Shown piece after piece: positions 14,144 through 22,027 of a stretch of DNA of 25,865 bases. This DNA is from an uncultured Oscillospiraceae bacterium (GTDB taxonomy: Bacteria > Bacillota > Clostridia > Oscillospirales > Acutalibacteraceae). The position numbers and the translations under genes were made by a program. The DNA is taken from assembly GCA_900548545.1 (NCBI GenBank), contig URKX01000031.1:1-25865 (forward strand), in the 5' to 3' direction. The notes beneath the pieces are model-generated. The model worked only from the letters and a program-made list of their open reading frames with translations. It made no database searches and had not been told where the DNA came from. Position 1 is the stretch's first letter. Each line of letters starts with the position of its first letter.

Positions 14144-14223
14144 ACTTCTCAGGGCGCCGGAACCGGCGGGGAACCTCCCGGAAAGACTGCTTTCCGCCCG
14201 AAAACCAGGGGAAGGGTGAGGGT

Positions 14224-14988
14224 ATGGGCAAGATCATAGCCGTAGCAAACCAGAAAGGCGGTGTGGGGAAAACCACCACCGCTGTCAACTTGGCCGCCGC
14301 TTTGGGCGGCAAGGGCAAGCGTGTGCTCCTCTGCGATACCGATCCCCAGGGCAACTCCACCTCCGGCGTGGGGGTGGACAGGCGTTCCTGCAAGACCAGC
14401 GCCTACGAGGTGATGATCGGCGGGGCCAAGGCCAAAGAGGCCCTGGTGAAAACCGAGTTTCAAAACCTGTGGCTGCTGCCCTCCCATATGGACCTGGCCG
14501 CGGCGGAGATCGAGCTGGCCGCTTTGGAAAACCGGGAAGCCATGCTGAAAAACGCTTTGGGGGCTGTCCGGGGGGACTTTGACTACATTTTGGTGGACTG
14601 CCCCCCTTCCTTGGGGCTGATCACCACCAACGCCCTCACCGCGGCGGACACCATCCTGATCCCCATCCAGTGCGAGTATTACGCCCTGGAAGGGCTTTCC
14701 CAGCTGATGAACACCGTCCGCCGGGTGAAGCGCCAATACAATCCCTTGTTGGACATTGAAGGCGTGCTGCTGACCATGTACGACGGCCGCCTGAACCTGA
14801 CCCAGCAGGTGGTGGAGGAAGTGAAGAAGTACTTCCCCCGGAAAGTCTTTAAAACTGTCATTCCGCGCACGGTGCGGCTTTCAGAAGCCCCTGGCTTCGG
14901 CCAGCCCGTGCTGTACTATGACCGCAGTTCCCGGGGGGCCCAATCCTATGGGGAGCTGGCGGAGGAAATTGTCAAAAACAACCGGTGA
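14224..14988 (+). CDS. parA: Chromosome partition ATPase ParA (Soj)
   Basis: ParA/Soj is a deviant-Walker ATPase that, with ParB and parS, separates sister origins and in Bacillus also controls DnaA. The 254-residue product has the deviant Walker A KGGVGKTT (11-18), the DTDPQGN motif (38-44) and ILVDCPPS (122-129). The ATG at 14224 follows a GGGGAAGGGTGAGG purine-rich site and gives the normal Soj length; the frame is open 58 codons further upstream but those codons are not Soj-like and cross the promoter. parB begins 26 bp after the stop. Confidence 0.97.
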   Translation: MGKIIAVANQKGGVGKTTTAVNLAAALGGKGKRVLLCDTDPQGNSTSGVGVDRRSCKTSAYEVMIGGAKAKEALVKTEFQNLWLLPSHMDLAAAEIELAALENREAMLKNALGAVRGDFDYILVDCPPSLGLITTNALTAADTILIPIQCEYYALEGLSQLMNTVRRVKRQYNPLLDIEGVLLTMYDGRLNLTQQVVEEVKKYFPRKVFKTVIPRTVRLSEAPGFGQPVLYYDRSSRGAQSYGELAEEIVKNNR

Positions 14989-15014
14989 AAGCCGGGTAAG
15001 GGGGAACTATCCCA

Positions 15015-15857
15015 TTGAAAAAACGTGGACTTGGCAAAGGCTTGGACGCTATCTTTGCCGAAAATGCAGCCGACAGCACCGAGGGCTCTGTCAGCGTGAA
15101 GATCAGCGAGATCGAACCCAACCGGGACCAGCCCCGGAAAGAGTTTGACAGCGAAGCCCTCTCCGAGCTGGCGGATTCCATTTCCCAGCACGGGGTGCTC
15201 CAGCCGCTGCTGCTGCGGCCGCTGCTGACAGGCGGATACCGGATTGTGGCAGGCGAGCGACGCTGGCGGGCTGCCCGCATGGCGGGGCTGACCGAGGTGC
15301 CTGCGGTGGTCCGGGAGATGAGCGACACCGAGGAGATGCTGTTTGCCCTGATCGAGAACTTGCAGCGGGAGGACCTGACCCCCCTGGAAGAAGCCCGGGG
15401 TTACCTCACCTTGATCGAAGCCCAGGATTTCACCCAGGAAGAGGTGAGCCAGGCGGTGGGAAAAAGCCGGCCTGCCGTTACCAATGCCCTGCGGCTGCTG
15501 AACCTGCCGGAGGACATCCAGCAGATGCTGGAAAACGGGGAGATCACCGCGGGGCACGCCCGGACGCTTTTGAGCTTTAAACGGGAAGAGGATATGCGCC
15601 TGGGTGCCAAACGCGCCAAAGAAGGGGCTTCCGTCCGTGAGCTGGAAGCTTTGGCCAAACGGCTGAACCAGCAGAAGGACGCCCCGGAGCAGAAACCCAG
15701 GAAGAACCAGTATTTTGAAGAGGCCCAGCTGGCGGTGGGGGAATACCTGAACCGGAAGGTAAAGGTGGCCGGCACCAAGAAGAAGGGCACTTTGCAGATC
15801 GAGTTTTACGGGGAAGAGGACTTGCAGAACCTGCTCCACGACCTGCACATGAACTAA
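15015..15857 (+). CDS. parB: Chromosome partition protein ParB (Spo0J)
   Basis: ParB binds parS, spreads as a CTP-dependent clamp and recruits SMC. The start is a TTG at 15015 with GGGGG ten bases upstream, giving MKKRGLGKGLDAIF, whose basic LGKGL motif stimulates ParA. The 280-residue product has the CTP-binding GERRWRA (80-86), ENLQREDL (114-121), and a helix-turn-helix (about 139-165) with GKSRPAVTNALRLL, the Spo0J rather than the Noc form. The C-terminal part supplies dimer contacts. Its target sites include the parS in mnmG and perhaps the parS-like site upstream of parA. Confidence 0.97.
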   Translation: MKKRGLGKGLDAIFAENAADSTEGSVSVKISEIEPNRDQPRKEFDSEALSELADSISQHGVLQPLLLRPLLTGGYRIVAGERRWRAARMAGLTEVPAVVREMSDTEEMLFALIENLQREDLTPLEEARGYLTLIEAQDFTQEEVSQAVGKSRPAVTNALRLLNLPEDIQQMLENGEITAGHARTLLSFKREEDMRLGAKRAKEGASVRELEALAKRLNQQKDAPEQKPRKNQYFEEAQLAVGEYLNRKVKVAGTKKKGTLQIEFYGEEDLQNLLHDLHMN

Positions 15858-15915
15858 AAGAAGGAACCGAAAAACAAGAGAAACCTGCCCCACTGGGGCT
15901 GAGGAGGAACAGAAT

Positions 15916-17196
15916 ATGTTAGACATCAAGCTGGTCCGCTCCAATCCGGAGCTGGTCAAGGAAAACATCAAAAAGAAATTCCAGGATGAAAAGCTGCCTT
16001 TGGTGGACGAGGTGCTTTCGCTGGACGCCCAGTTCCGTGCCTCCAAGGGCCGGGGCGACGAGCTGCGGCAGCAGCGCAACACCATCAGCAAGGAGATCGG
16101 CAAGCTGATGAGCCAGGGCAAGAAGGACGAGGCCCAGGAGGTCAAGAAGCAGGTCCAGGCCATCGCCGGGGAGCTGGAGGAGATGGAGCGCAAAGAGGCC
16201 GAGCTCACCGCCGAGATCCGCAAGCGCATGATGGTCATCCCCAACCTCATCGACCCCTCTGTGCCCATCGGCAAGGACGACAGCGAAAATGTGGAAGTAG
16301 AGCGTTTTGGCGAGCCTGTAGTGCCGGATTTCGAGGTGCCCTACCACACCGAGATCATGGAGCGCTTTGGCGGCATCGACCTGGACAGCGCCCGGCAGAC
16401 CAGCGGCAACGGCTTCTACTACCTGATGGGCGACATTGCCCGGCTCCACTCCGCGGTGCTGGCTTACGCCCGGGACTTCATGATCGGCAAGGGCTTCACC
16501 TACTGCATCCCGCCCTTTATGATCCACGGCAACGTGGTGGAGGGCGTCATGTCCCAGACCGATATGGACGCCATGATGTACAAGATCGAAGGGGAAGACC
16601 TGTACCTGATCGGCACCAGCGAGCACTCCATGATCGGCAAGTTCATCGACTCCATCCTGCCGGAGAGCTCCCTGCCCCAGACCCTGACCAGCTATTCCCC
16701 CTGCTTCCGCAAGGAGAAGGGCGCCCACGGCATTGAGGAGCGGGGCGTGTACCGCATCCACCAGTTTGAAAAGCAGGAAATGATCGTGGTGTGCAAGCCC
16801 GAGGACTCCATGAAGTGGTACGAGCAGATGTGGCGCTATTCTGTGGAGCTGTTCCGCTCTTTGGACATCCCTGTCCGCCAGCTGGAGTGCTGCTCCGGCG
16901 ACCTGGCCGACCTGAAGGTGAAATCCTGCGACATCGAGGCCTGGTCCCCCCGGCAGAAAAAATACTTCGAGGTGTGTTCCTGCTCCAACCTGGGCGACGC
17001 CCAGGCCCGCCGGCTGAAGATCCGGGTCAAGGGGGAGGACGGGGAGAACTACCTGCCCCACACCTTGAACAACACCGTGGTGGCCCCGCCCCGGATGCTG
17101 ATCGCCTTCCTGGAGAACAACCTCCAAGCAGATGGCTCTATCAAGATCCCCGAGGCGCTGCGGCCCTACATGGGCGGCAAGGACGCCATCCGGTAA
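15916..17196 (+). CDS. serS: Seryl-tRNA synthetase
   Basis: SerRS charges tRNA-Ser with serine through a seryl-adenylate. The 426-residue product has the N-terminal tRNA-binding coiled coil (about 27-105, rich in K/E/Q) and the class II core: GTSEHSMIGKF, motif 2 with CFRKEKGAHG from residue 263, and motif 3 TLNNTVVAPPR (383-393). The NNT...APPR form of motif 3 differs from the common GSGLAVGR form but keeps the class II arginine. GAGGAGG lies just before the ATG at 15916. The 58-bp gap from parB holds a small GCCCC-ACT-GGGGC hairpin near the ribosome site and is too short for a T-box. A strong terminator follows. Confidence 0.97.
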   Translation: MLDIKLVRSNPELVKENIKKKFQDEKLPLVDEVLSLDAQFRASKGRGDELRQQRNTISKEIGKLMSQGKKDEAQEVKKQVQAIAGELEEMERKEAELTAEIRKRMMVIPNLIDPSVPIGKDDSENVEVERFGEPVVPDFEVPYHTEIMERFGGIDLDSARQTSGNGFYYLMGDIARLHSAVLAYARDFMIGKGFTYCIPPFMIHGNVVEGVMSQTDMDAMMYKIEGEDLYLIGTSEHSMIGKFIDSILPESSLPQTLTSYSPCFRKEKGAHGIEERGVYRIHQFEKQEMIVVCKPEDSMKWYEQMWRYSVELFRSLDIPVRQLECCSGDLADLKVKSCDIEAWSPRQKKYFEVCSCSNLGDAQARRLKIRVKGEDGENYLPHTLNNTVVAPPRMLIAFLENNLQADGSIKIPEALRPYMGGKDAIR

Positions 17197-17222
17197 ATAA
17201 GCTTTCCTTAAAAATGAGAATG

Positions 17223-17260
17223 AAAAAGGGACTGCCACGGATTTGCGGCAGTCCCTTTTT
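17223..17260. terminator. Bidirectional terminator between serS and the MFS gene
   Basis: AAAAAGGGACTGCC (17223-17236) pairs perfectly over 14 bp with GGCAGTCCCTTTTT (17247-17260), loop of ten. The A-run and T-run let it work on both strands, fitting the convergent genes on each side. Confidence 0.93.
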
Positions 17261-17305
17261 GCGCGGAAAAAGTTTTCAAGAATGTTTTGAAAAGTTGTGG
17301 AAAAC

Positions 17306-18502
17306 TCAGGCGGCCTTTTTTCGAGGCTGCCTCTGGGTGAGGAGGAACACCCCCACGCTGAGAAAATACAGCGTTGCCACAAAGAGGTAAAAGGGTTTAG
17401 CCCCCATTGCGTCAAACACCAAGCCGCCCAGCAGGTTGCCCAGGATCCCCGCGACAGAGGACACCGCAGAGAAAAAAGCCTGGGCGCTGGCCTTTAGATG
17501 GGAAGGGGCCAGCTCGTACAGATAGTTGAGGGAAGACCCAATAAACAGCCCGTTGCCCAGTCCAAAGAAGGTGGCGCACAGGAGAATGGACATCAGGGAG
17601 TTGGCGAAAAGACCTAAAAAGACGCATTCCACCGCCATGAGCACGGCAGCGGCAACCACTAGACGGCCCAGGGAGAACCTTCTGCGCAGCTTCACCATCA
17701 GCAGCAGAAAGGGGATCTCTAAGAAAGCCCGGTAGGAGAGCACCACCACATAGCGGTCCGTGGGCACGCCTACCCCTTGGATGAAATAGGGGAAGAAGGA
17801 GGCTTCGCAATTGGCGGCGATGTAAAAGAGGAAGCCAAAGACCAAGAATGCCACATAAGATTTGTTGCGGAACAGCTGGGAAAGGTCCAGCTTTTCCTTA
17901 GGGACGCTTTGAGCTGGCTGCGCGTTGGGCTCCCGGGCCAACAGGGTAAGAATCACCACGGGGATCATCATCACCCCGGAGAGCCAGAAAGTGGAGGGAA
18001 CCCCTACCAGGGGCAGCAGGGCGGTGATGGCCAGGCCGCCGGCGGTGAACAGGAAGGACCCCACGCTGCGGAGCAGGCCGTAGTTCAGCCTTAGTTCGTT
18101 GGCGTTGCGCACCAGGAGGTTTTCTGCGTAAGGGGACATGGAGCCTCGGAAGAAGTACACCACGGGGATCAGGGTGAGCAGCAGCAAGGGGGAGCTGGGC
18201 AGCCCGGTGGGAATGGCGGGAATCAGCGCGAAAAGCACAGCCCCGCCCACCAGCACCGTGATAAGCACCTTGCGCAGGGAGCGGATACGGTCGCTGACCA
18301 TGCCCCAAAATGCCAGAGAGGCGATGGATACCCCGGAGGTCAGGGCGTTGAGCAGGCCCAGCTGGGAAGCGGAAAACCCCACCTCTTGCAGGTAGACAGT
18401 TTGGTAAGAGCTGAAAGACCAGGCCAGCCAGAACAGGCTGTTGGCGCCGGTGAGGATCAGGGCTTGGCGGCCACCGTTAGGAAGGCGGGGAGAAAAGCGC
18501 AT
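17306..18502 (-). CDS. MFS transporter, substrate unknown
   Basis: The 398-residue protein has about twelve hydrophobic segments and the MFS loop motif GMVSDRIRSLRK (67-78) between helices 2 and 3, so it is a secondary transporter of the major facilitator superfamily. The overall look, with QTVYLQEVGFSASQLGLL early on, is closest to the sugar/nucleoside-symporter-like MFS group (MFS_1-like), but the substrate cannot be read. I chose the ATG at 18502 because GAGG lies eight bases upstream; the longer frame covers promoter sequence. It is the only large gene in the right arm read towards the origin, head-on to replication. It is divergent from guaB. Confidence 0.88.
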   Translation of the reverse strand: MRFSPRLPNGGRQALILTGANSLFWLAWSFSSYQTVYLQEVGFSASQLGLLNALTSGVSIASLAFWGMVSDRIRSLRKVLITVLVGGAVLFALIPAIPTGLPSSPLLLLTLIPVVYFFRGSMSPYAENLLVRNANELRLNYGLLRSVGSFLFTAGGLAITALLPLVGVPSTFWLSGVMMIPVVILTLLAREPNAQPAQSVPKEKLDLSQLFRNKSYVAFLVFGFLFYIAANCEASFFPYFIQGVGVPTDRYVVVLSYRAFLEIPFLLLMVKLRRRFSLGRLVVAAAVLMAVECVFLGLFANSLMSILLCATFFGLGNGLFIGSSLNYLYELAPSHLKASAQAFFSAVSSVAGILGNLLGGLVFDAMGAKPFYLFVATLYFLSVGVFLLTQRQPRKKAA

Positions 18503-18559
18503 GATAAAAACCTCATTTCCAAGTGAGAGGGATGCGGGCGTGTTAAAAACACAAGATAC

Positions 18560-18588
18560 AAAATAATGCAAAACCAGGGCGTTGTCAA
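18560..18588 (-). promoter_or_regulatory. MFS gene promoter
   Basis: On the minus strand, TTGACA (18583-18588), 17 bp, TATTTT (18560-18565). The small palindrome GTGTTAAAAACAC lies just downstream (18540-18552) and could be an operator, but it is short. Confidence 0.6.
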
Positions 18589-18633
18589 TGGGTTTGGCAA
18601 AATAAAAAGAGGCTCCCTAAAAGGGGAAAAAAC

Positions 18634-18662
18634 TTGCAAAATGGCAGGGAGGATGGTATAAT
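18634..18662 (+). promoter_or_regulatory. guaB promoter
   Basis: TTGCAA (18634-18639), 17-bp spacer, TATAAT (18657-18662) with TGG before the -10. No guanine riboswitch or other leader structure fits in the short distance to the gene. Confidence 0.8.
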
Positions 18663-18714
18663 TAACACTTAATAAATGCGGTAAAAAGATTGCGGAGAAA
18701 GAGAGTGTGGTACT

Positions 18715-20184
18715 ATGGAATACAATGAGAAATTTGTAAAAGAAGGCCTCACCTATGACGACGTGCTGTTGATCCCGGCTGAGTCCAATGTGCTGCCCAA
18801 CGAGGTGGATTTCTCCACCAACCTGACCAAGAAGGTCCGGCTGAACACCCCCATCATGACGGCTGCCATGGACACGGTCACCGAGTCTGACATGGCCATT
18901 GCCATTGCCCGGGAAGGCGGCATCGGCATCATCCACAAGAACATGAGCATCGAGCGCCAGGCCGACCAGGTGGACCGTGTGAAGCGCTCGGAAAACGGCG
19001 TCATCGTCAATCCCTTCTTCCTGGGGCCGGACAACCTGGTGAAGGAAGCCGACGAGATCATGGGCCGGTTCAAAATTTCCGGCGTGCCCATCTGCCAGGA
19101 CGGCGTGCTGGTGGGCATCATCACCAACCGGGATATGCGGTTCATGGAGGGCAGCGATTTCGACCAGCCCATCAAAAACGTGATGACCAAGGACAACCTG
19201 GTCACCGCCCCGGTGGGCACCACACTCAAAGAGGCCCAGGAGATCCTGCGGCGTCACCGCATTGAAAAGCTCCCCCTGGTGGATCAGGAGATGCACCTGA
19301 AGGGGCTGATCACCATCAAGGATATTGAAAAGGCTGTGCAGTACCCCAACTCCGCCAGGGACGCCGGCGGTCGCCTGCTGTGCGGCGCCGCCATTGGCGC
19401 CACCAAGGACGTGCTGGACCGTGTGGCCGCCCTGGTAGAGGCCCAGGTGGACGTGGTGGTGCTGGATTCCGCCCACGGCCACAACAGCGGTGTGCTGGGC
19501 GCTGTGAGCCTGGTGAAGAAGCACTATCCCGACCTGCAGGTGATTGCCGGCAACGTGGCCACCGCCGAGGGAACCAAGGCCCTGATCGAAGCCGGCGCAG
19601 ACTGCGTGAAAGTGGGGATCGGCCCTGGTTCCATCTGCACCACCCGCGTGGTGGCCGGTATTGGCGTGCCCCAGATCACCGCCGTGTTTGACGCCGCCCA
19701 GGAAGCTGCCAAGTACGGCATCCCCGTCATTGCTGACGGCGGCATCAAGTACAGCGGCGACATTGTGAAAGCCCTGGCCGCCGGCGCCAACGTGGTCATG
19801 CTGGGCAGCATGGTGGCCGGCTGCAAAGAGGCCCCTGGCGAGTACGAGCTGTACCAGGGACGCCAGTTCAAGGTGTACCGCGGCATGGGAAGCTTGGGAG
19901 CCATGGGCAAGGGCAGCAGCGACCGCTATTTCCAGGGCAGCAACAGGAAATATGTTCCCGAAGGCGTGGAAGGCCGGGTGCCTTACAAGGGGCCCCTGGC
20001 GGACACCATCTACCAGATGGTGGGCGGCCTGCGGGCAGGCATGGGCTACACTGGCTGTGCCACCATTGAGGAGCTCCACGAGAAGGCGCAGTTTGTGAAG
20101 ATCACCGGCGCTGGTTTGAAGGAGAGCCATCCCCACGACATCCAGATCACCAAGGAAGCCCCCAACTATTCCATCCATTCCTAA
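18715..20184 (+). CDS. guaB: Inosine-5'-monophosphate dehydrogenase
   Basis: IMPDH oxidises IMP to XMP with NAD, the rate-limiting step to guanine nucleotides. The 489-residue product starts GLTYDDVLLIPAESNVLP after ten residues, carries a CBS-domain pair (about 95-205), and then the catalytic barrel with GIGPGSICTTR, where C308 is the active-site cysteine. GNVAT, DGGIK and the flap with GSLGAMGKGSSDRYFQ all fit. The ribosome site is unclear: GGAG is about 18 bases upstream, with GAGAG nearer. It stands alone between its promoter and the tRNA pair. Confidence 0.98.
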   Translation: MEYNEKFVKEGLTYDDVLLIPAESNVLPNEVDFSTNLTKKVRLNTPIMTAAMDTVTESDMAIAIAREGGIGIIHKNMSIERQADQVDRVKRSENGVIVNPFFLGPDNLVKEADEIMGRFKISGVPICQDGVLVGIITNRDMRFMEGSDFDQPIKNVMTKDNLVTAPVGTTLKEAQEILRRHRIEKLPLVDQEMHLKGLITIKDIEKAVQYPNSARDAGGRLLCGAAIGATKDVLDRVAALVEAQVDVVVLDSAHGHNSGVLGAVSLVKKHYPDLQVIAGNVATAEGTKALIEAGADCVKVGIGPGSICTTRVVAGIGVPQITAVFDAAQEAAKYGIPVIADGGIKYSGDIVKALAAGANVVMLGSMVAGCKEAPGEYELYQGRQFKVYRGMGSLGAMGKGSSDRYFQGSNRKYVPEGVEGRVPYKGPLADTIYQMVGGLRAGMGYTGCATIEELHEKAQFVKITGAGLKESHPHDIQITKEAPNYSIHS

Positions 20185-20243
20185 TGGATGACAGGATCTG
20201 GGAATAATTTCCGGTTTTTCCGGAAAAATCCTGGAAAACCCCC

Positions 20244-20272
20244 TTGACAAAAGGGAATCCTTCGATTATAAT
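20244..20272 (+). promoter_or_regulatory. Promoter of the tRNA pair
   Basis: Perfect TTGACA (20244-20249) and TATAAT (20267-20272) with a 17-bp spacer, about 38 bp before the tRNA-Met gene. A 14-bp AT/CCGG palindrome (20215-20228) lies upstream and could be a remnant guaB terminator, but has no T-run. Confidence 0.9.
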
Positions 20273-20310
20273 TAGTAGCGCTCCATCCGTGAAGGCTGGG
20301 GCGCAGATAT

Positions 20311-20387
20311 GGCGGTATAGCTCAGTTGGCTAGAGCATTCGGTTCATACCCGAAGTGTCACTGGTTCAAGTCCAGTTACCGCTACCA
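20311..20387 (+). tRNA. tRNA-Met(CAT), elongator type
   Basis: A 77-base cloverleaf with encoded CCA. Acceptor GGCGGTA pairs with TACCGCT (one G-T at the end), anticodon stem TTCGG/CCGAA encloses TTCATAC with anticodon CAT, and the T-loop is GGTTCAAGTCC. The lack of the three G-C pairs in the anticodon stem argues for elongator rather than initiator; a CAT tRNA-Ile2 cannot be wholly ruled out by eye. Confidence 0.93.
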
Positions 20388-20390
20388 TAT

Positions 20391-20465
20391 GGCCCGGTGG
20401 TCAAGCGGTTAAGACACCGCCCTTTCACGGCGGTAACACGAGTTCGATTCTCGTCCGGGTCACCA
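20391..20465 (+). tRNA. tRNA-Glu(TTC)
   Basis: A 75-base cloverleaf with encoded CCA, three bases after tRNA-Met. Acceptor GGCCCGG pairs with CCGGGTC, anticodon stem CCGCC/GGCGG encloses CTTTCAC with anticodon TTC. It shares the upstream promoter and the downstream terminator. Confidence 0.95.
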
Positions 20466-20469
20466 ACAG

Positions 20470-20499
20470 CGCCGGATTCCCCGTAGGGTCCGGCGTTTT
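20470..20499 (+). terminator. Terminator of the tRNA pair
   Basis: CGCCGGA (20470-20476) pairs with TCCGGCG (20489-20495), followed by four T. The inner CCC/GGG extends the stem. The T-run is short, so read-through to the lipoprotein gene 36 bp further is possible. Confidence 0.75.
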
Positions 20500-20534
20500 A
20501 CTTGTTCCACAGGATTTGTTTTGGAGGAATCACC

Positions 20535-21119
20535 ATGCTGAAAAAACTTCTGGCCCTGGCTGCCTCCGCAGCTTTGGCCGTTACCCTTGCCGCTTGCGGC
20601 GGCACTGGAGAGCAGCTGCCCAGTTTGACTTTGGAAACCTCTTCGGTTTCCGCCTCGTCCGCCGTTTCCGGGATAGACGTCCCCACCGCCCCCAGCCAGG
20701 AGGACGCCCCGGTGGAGATCCAGGAGAAGGAAGTGGCCGACTCCCAGTTTGAGGACACCATTGACGGCCTGTGCGACTATTTGAGCGCCAACAAAGCAGT
20801 GACCGGCGACCCCACGGAGATGGCCTATGAAACCATTGGCGCCACCGGGGGCTACCGCTTCCGGTTTATCCTGGGAAAGAGCACCGTGCAGGTAGAGGTG
20901 TACTCTTTTGATTTGGACAACCTTGGGGACCAGGCTCAGGCTGTTTTGGACAGTGTGCGGGAGAAAGGTTCCTTTACCATGCTGGACAATGAGGTGCCCG
21001 CCGTTTTGAACAGCGACGGGAAGTATTTGCTCATCTACACGGACGCCGGCACCGACGCCGTGAACACGGCCCAGAAAGAGCGGGTGACGGGGCTGTTCAC
21101 CAGCTTCTACGCCGAATAA
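20535..21119 (+). CDS. Putative lipoprotein, function unknown
   Basis: The 194-residue product begins with a lipoprotein signal: KK at 3-4, a hydrophobic core, and the lipobox LAAC (18-21), so C21 should be lipidated and the protein held on the outer face of the membrane. Residues 25-70 are Ser/Pro/Glu-rich and probably a flexible linker. The rest looks like a small alpha/beta domain containing GYRFRFILGKSTVQVEVYSF. I do not recognise a family. GGAGG is seven bases before the ATG at 20535. No separate promoter is clear in the short gap after the tRNA terminator. A strong terminator follows, so it is probably a single-gene unit. Confidence 0.85.
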   Translation: MLKKLLALAASAALAVTLAACGGTGEQLPSLTLETSSVSASSAVSGIDVPTAPSQEDAPVEIQEKEVADSQFEDTIDGLCDYLSANKAVTGDPTEMAYETIGATGGYRFRFILGKSTVQVEVYSFDLDNLGDQAQAVLDSVREKGSFTMLDNEVPAVLNSDGKYLLIYTDAGTDAVNTAQKERVTGLFTSFYAE

Positions 21120-21135
21120 GCCGGACGCAGACAGG

Positions 21136-21171
21136 CAGGCTGCCGCGGGAAACCGCGGGGCCTGTTTTTTT
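21136..21171 (+). terminator. Terminator after the lipoprotein gene
   Basis: CAGGC (21136-21140) pairs with GCCTG (21160-21164), enclosing CGCGG-GAAA-CCGCG, with a small internal bulge, and is followed by seven T (21165-21171). Confidence 0.88.
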
Positions 21172-21185
21172 CTGCTTGCCGCCCC

Positions 21186-21214
21186 TTGATTTTAGCACAG
21201 TATCGCGTTAGAAT
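21186..21214 (+). promoter_or_regulatory. Promoter of the LUD-domain gene
   Basis: TTGATT (21186-21191), 17-bp spacer, TAGAAT (21209-21214). It covers the first codons of the longest open frame, so translation must begin downstream. Confidence 0.65.
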
Positions 21215-21263
21215 ATCCATGTCCGTACAAGCAATTGAAAACCATGGGGGAGGAGGAATTACC

Positions 21264-21911
21264 TTGGATCAGAACAAGGGATTTGTATGGCAGGCCCGGG
21301 TGGAGCGCACGTTGAAGGCGCTGGCCAAAAACCGCATCCCGGCGGTGTATGTGCCCAACCGGGAGGAAGCCGTGAAAACGGTGGAGAGTATGCTCCGGCC
21401 CGGGGATGTGGTCACCTGCGGCGGCTCTATGACGCTGGCGGAAACCGGCGTGATGGACCTGCTGAAAAGCGGCGCCTATGAGTTTTTGGACCGGCAGGCC
21501 ATGGACCCGGAGGAGGTCTACCGCAAGACGTTTGGGGCGGATGTGTTCCTGATGAGCGCCAACGCCATCACCGAGGACGGGGAGCTGTACAATGTGGACG
21601 GCAACGGCAACCGGGTGGCAGCGCTGATCTTCGGGCCCAAACGGGTCATTGTGGTGGCTGGCATCAACAAGCTGGTGCGCAACTTGGACGAGGCCATCGC
21701 CCGGGTGAAATGCATGGCGGCCCCGGCCAACGGCGTCCGCCTGGAGACACGCACGCCCTGTTCCCGCATAGGGAGATGCGCCTCCTGCGACGGCGGCATG
21801 ACTTCCGGCTGCGCTTCCGAGCGGCGGATGTGCTGCCAGTATGTGGTCACGGGATATCAGCGTACCGACCGCATCCGCGTGGTGCTGGTGGGGGAAGACC
21901 TGGGTTATTGA
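21264..21911 (+). CDS. LUD-domain protein (lactate utilisation-like, DUF162)
   Basis: The start is a TTG at 21264 with GGAGGAGG just upstream; this gives 215 residues. The body matches the LUD fold: VVTCGGSMTLAETG, then GADVFLMSANAITEDGELYN and VDGNGNRVAA, and FGPKRVIVVAGINKLV. LUD proteins include LutC/YkgG of lactate oxidation, but stand-alone Clostridia members such as this one have no proven reaction. The C-terminal part holds seven cysteines in a stretch of about 30 residues (TPCSRIGRCASC, then SGC, then RRMCC), suggesting bound metal or iron-sulfur. No lutA or lutB is nearby, so a lactate role is not supported by context. Confidence 0.87.
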   Translation: MDQNKGFVWQARVERTLKALAKNRIPAVYVPNREEAVKTVESMLRPGDVVTCGGSMTLAETGVMDLLKSGAYEFLDRQAMDPEEVYRKTFGADVFLMSANAITEDGELYNVDGNGNRVAALIFGPKRVIVVAGINKLVRNLDEAIARVKCMAAPANGVRLETRTPCSRIGRCASCDGGMTSGCASERRMCCQYVVTGYQRTDRIRVVLVGEDLGY

Positions 21912-22027
21912 GAAGCACCGCAACAGAACACGGCCTTTCTGGGGCCGCGCGCCCGTTTTATCCAATCGGCCCCGGGGGAGCAAGCTTCCCCTGGGCTGTC
22001 TACTGTTAAGGGAGTGTAATATCTATT

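Noticed and set aside
15858..15915. T-box leader for serS
   Set aside because: The gap from parB is only 58 bp, too short; no T-box sequence and no antiterminator are present.
18503..18714. Purine riboswitch upstream of guaB
   Set aside because: The promoter leaves only about 50 leader bases and no purine-aptamer motifs are visible.
18457..20250. 597-codon minus-strand open frame
   Set aside because: Antisense to guaB; His/Gly/Val-rich translation typical of the shadow of a GC-rich gene.
20505..20520. parS near the lipoprotein gene
   Set aside because: Only the left half (TGTTCCAC) matches; the right half is unrelated. A similar half-site at about 22619 was rejected for the same reason.
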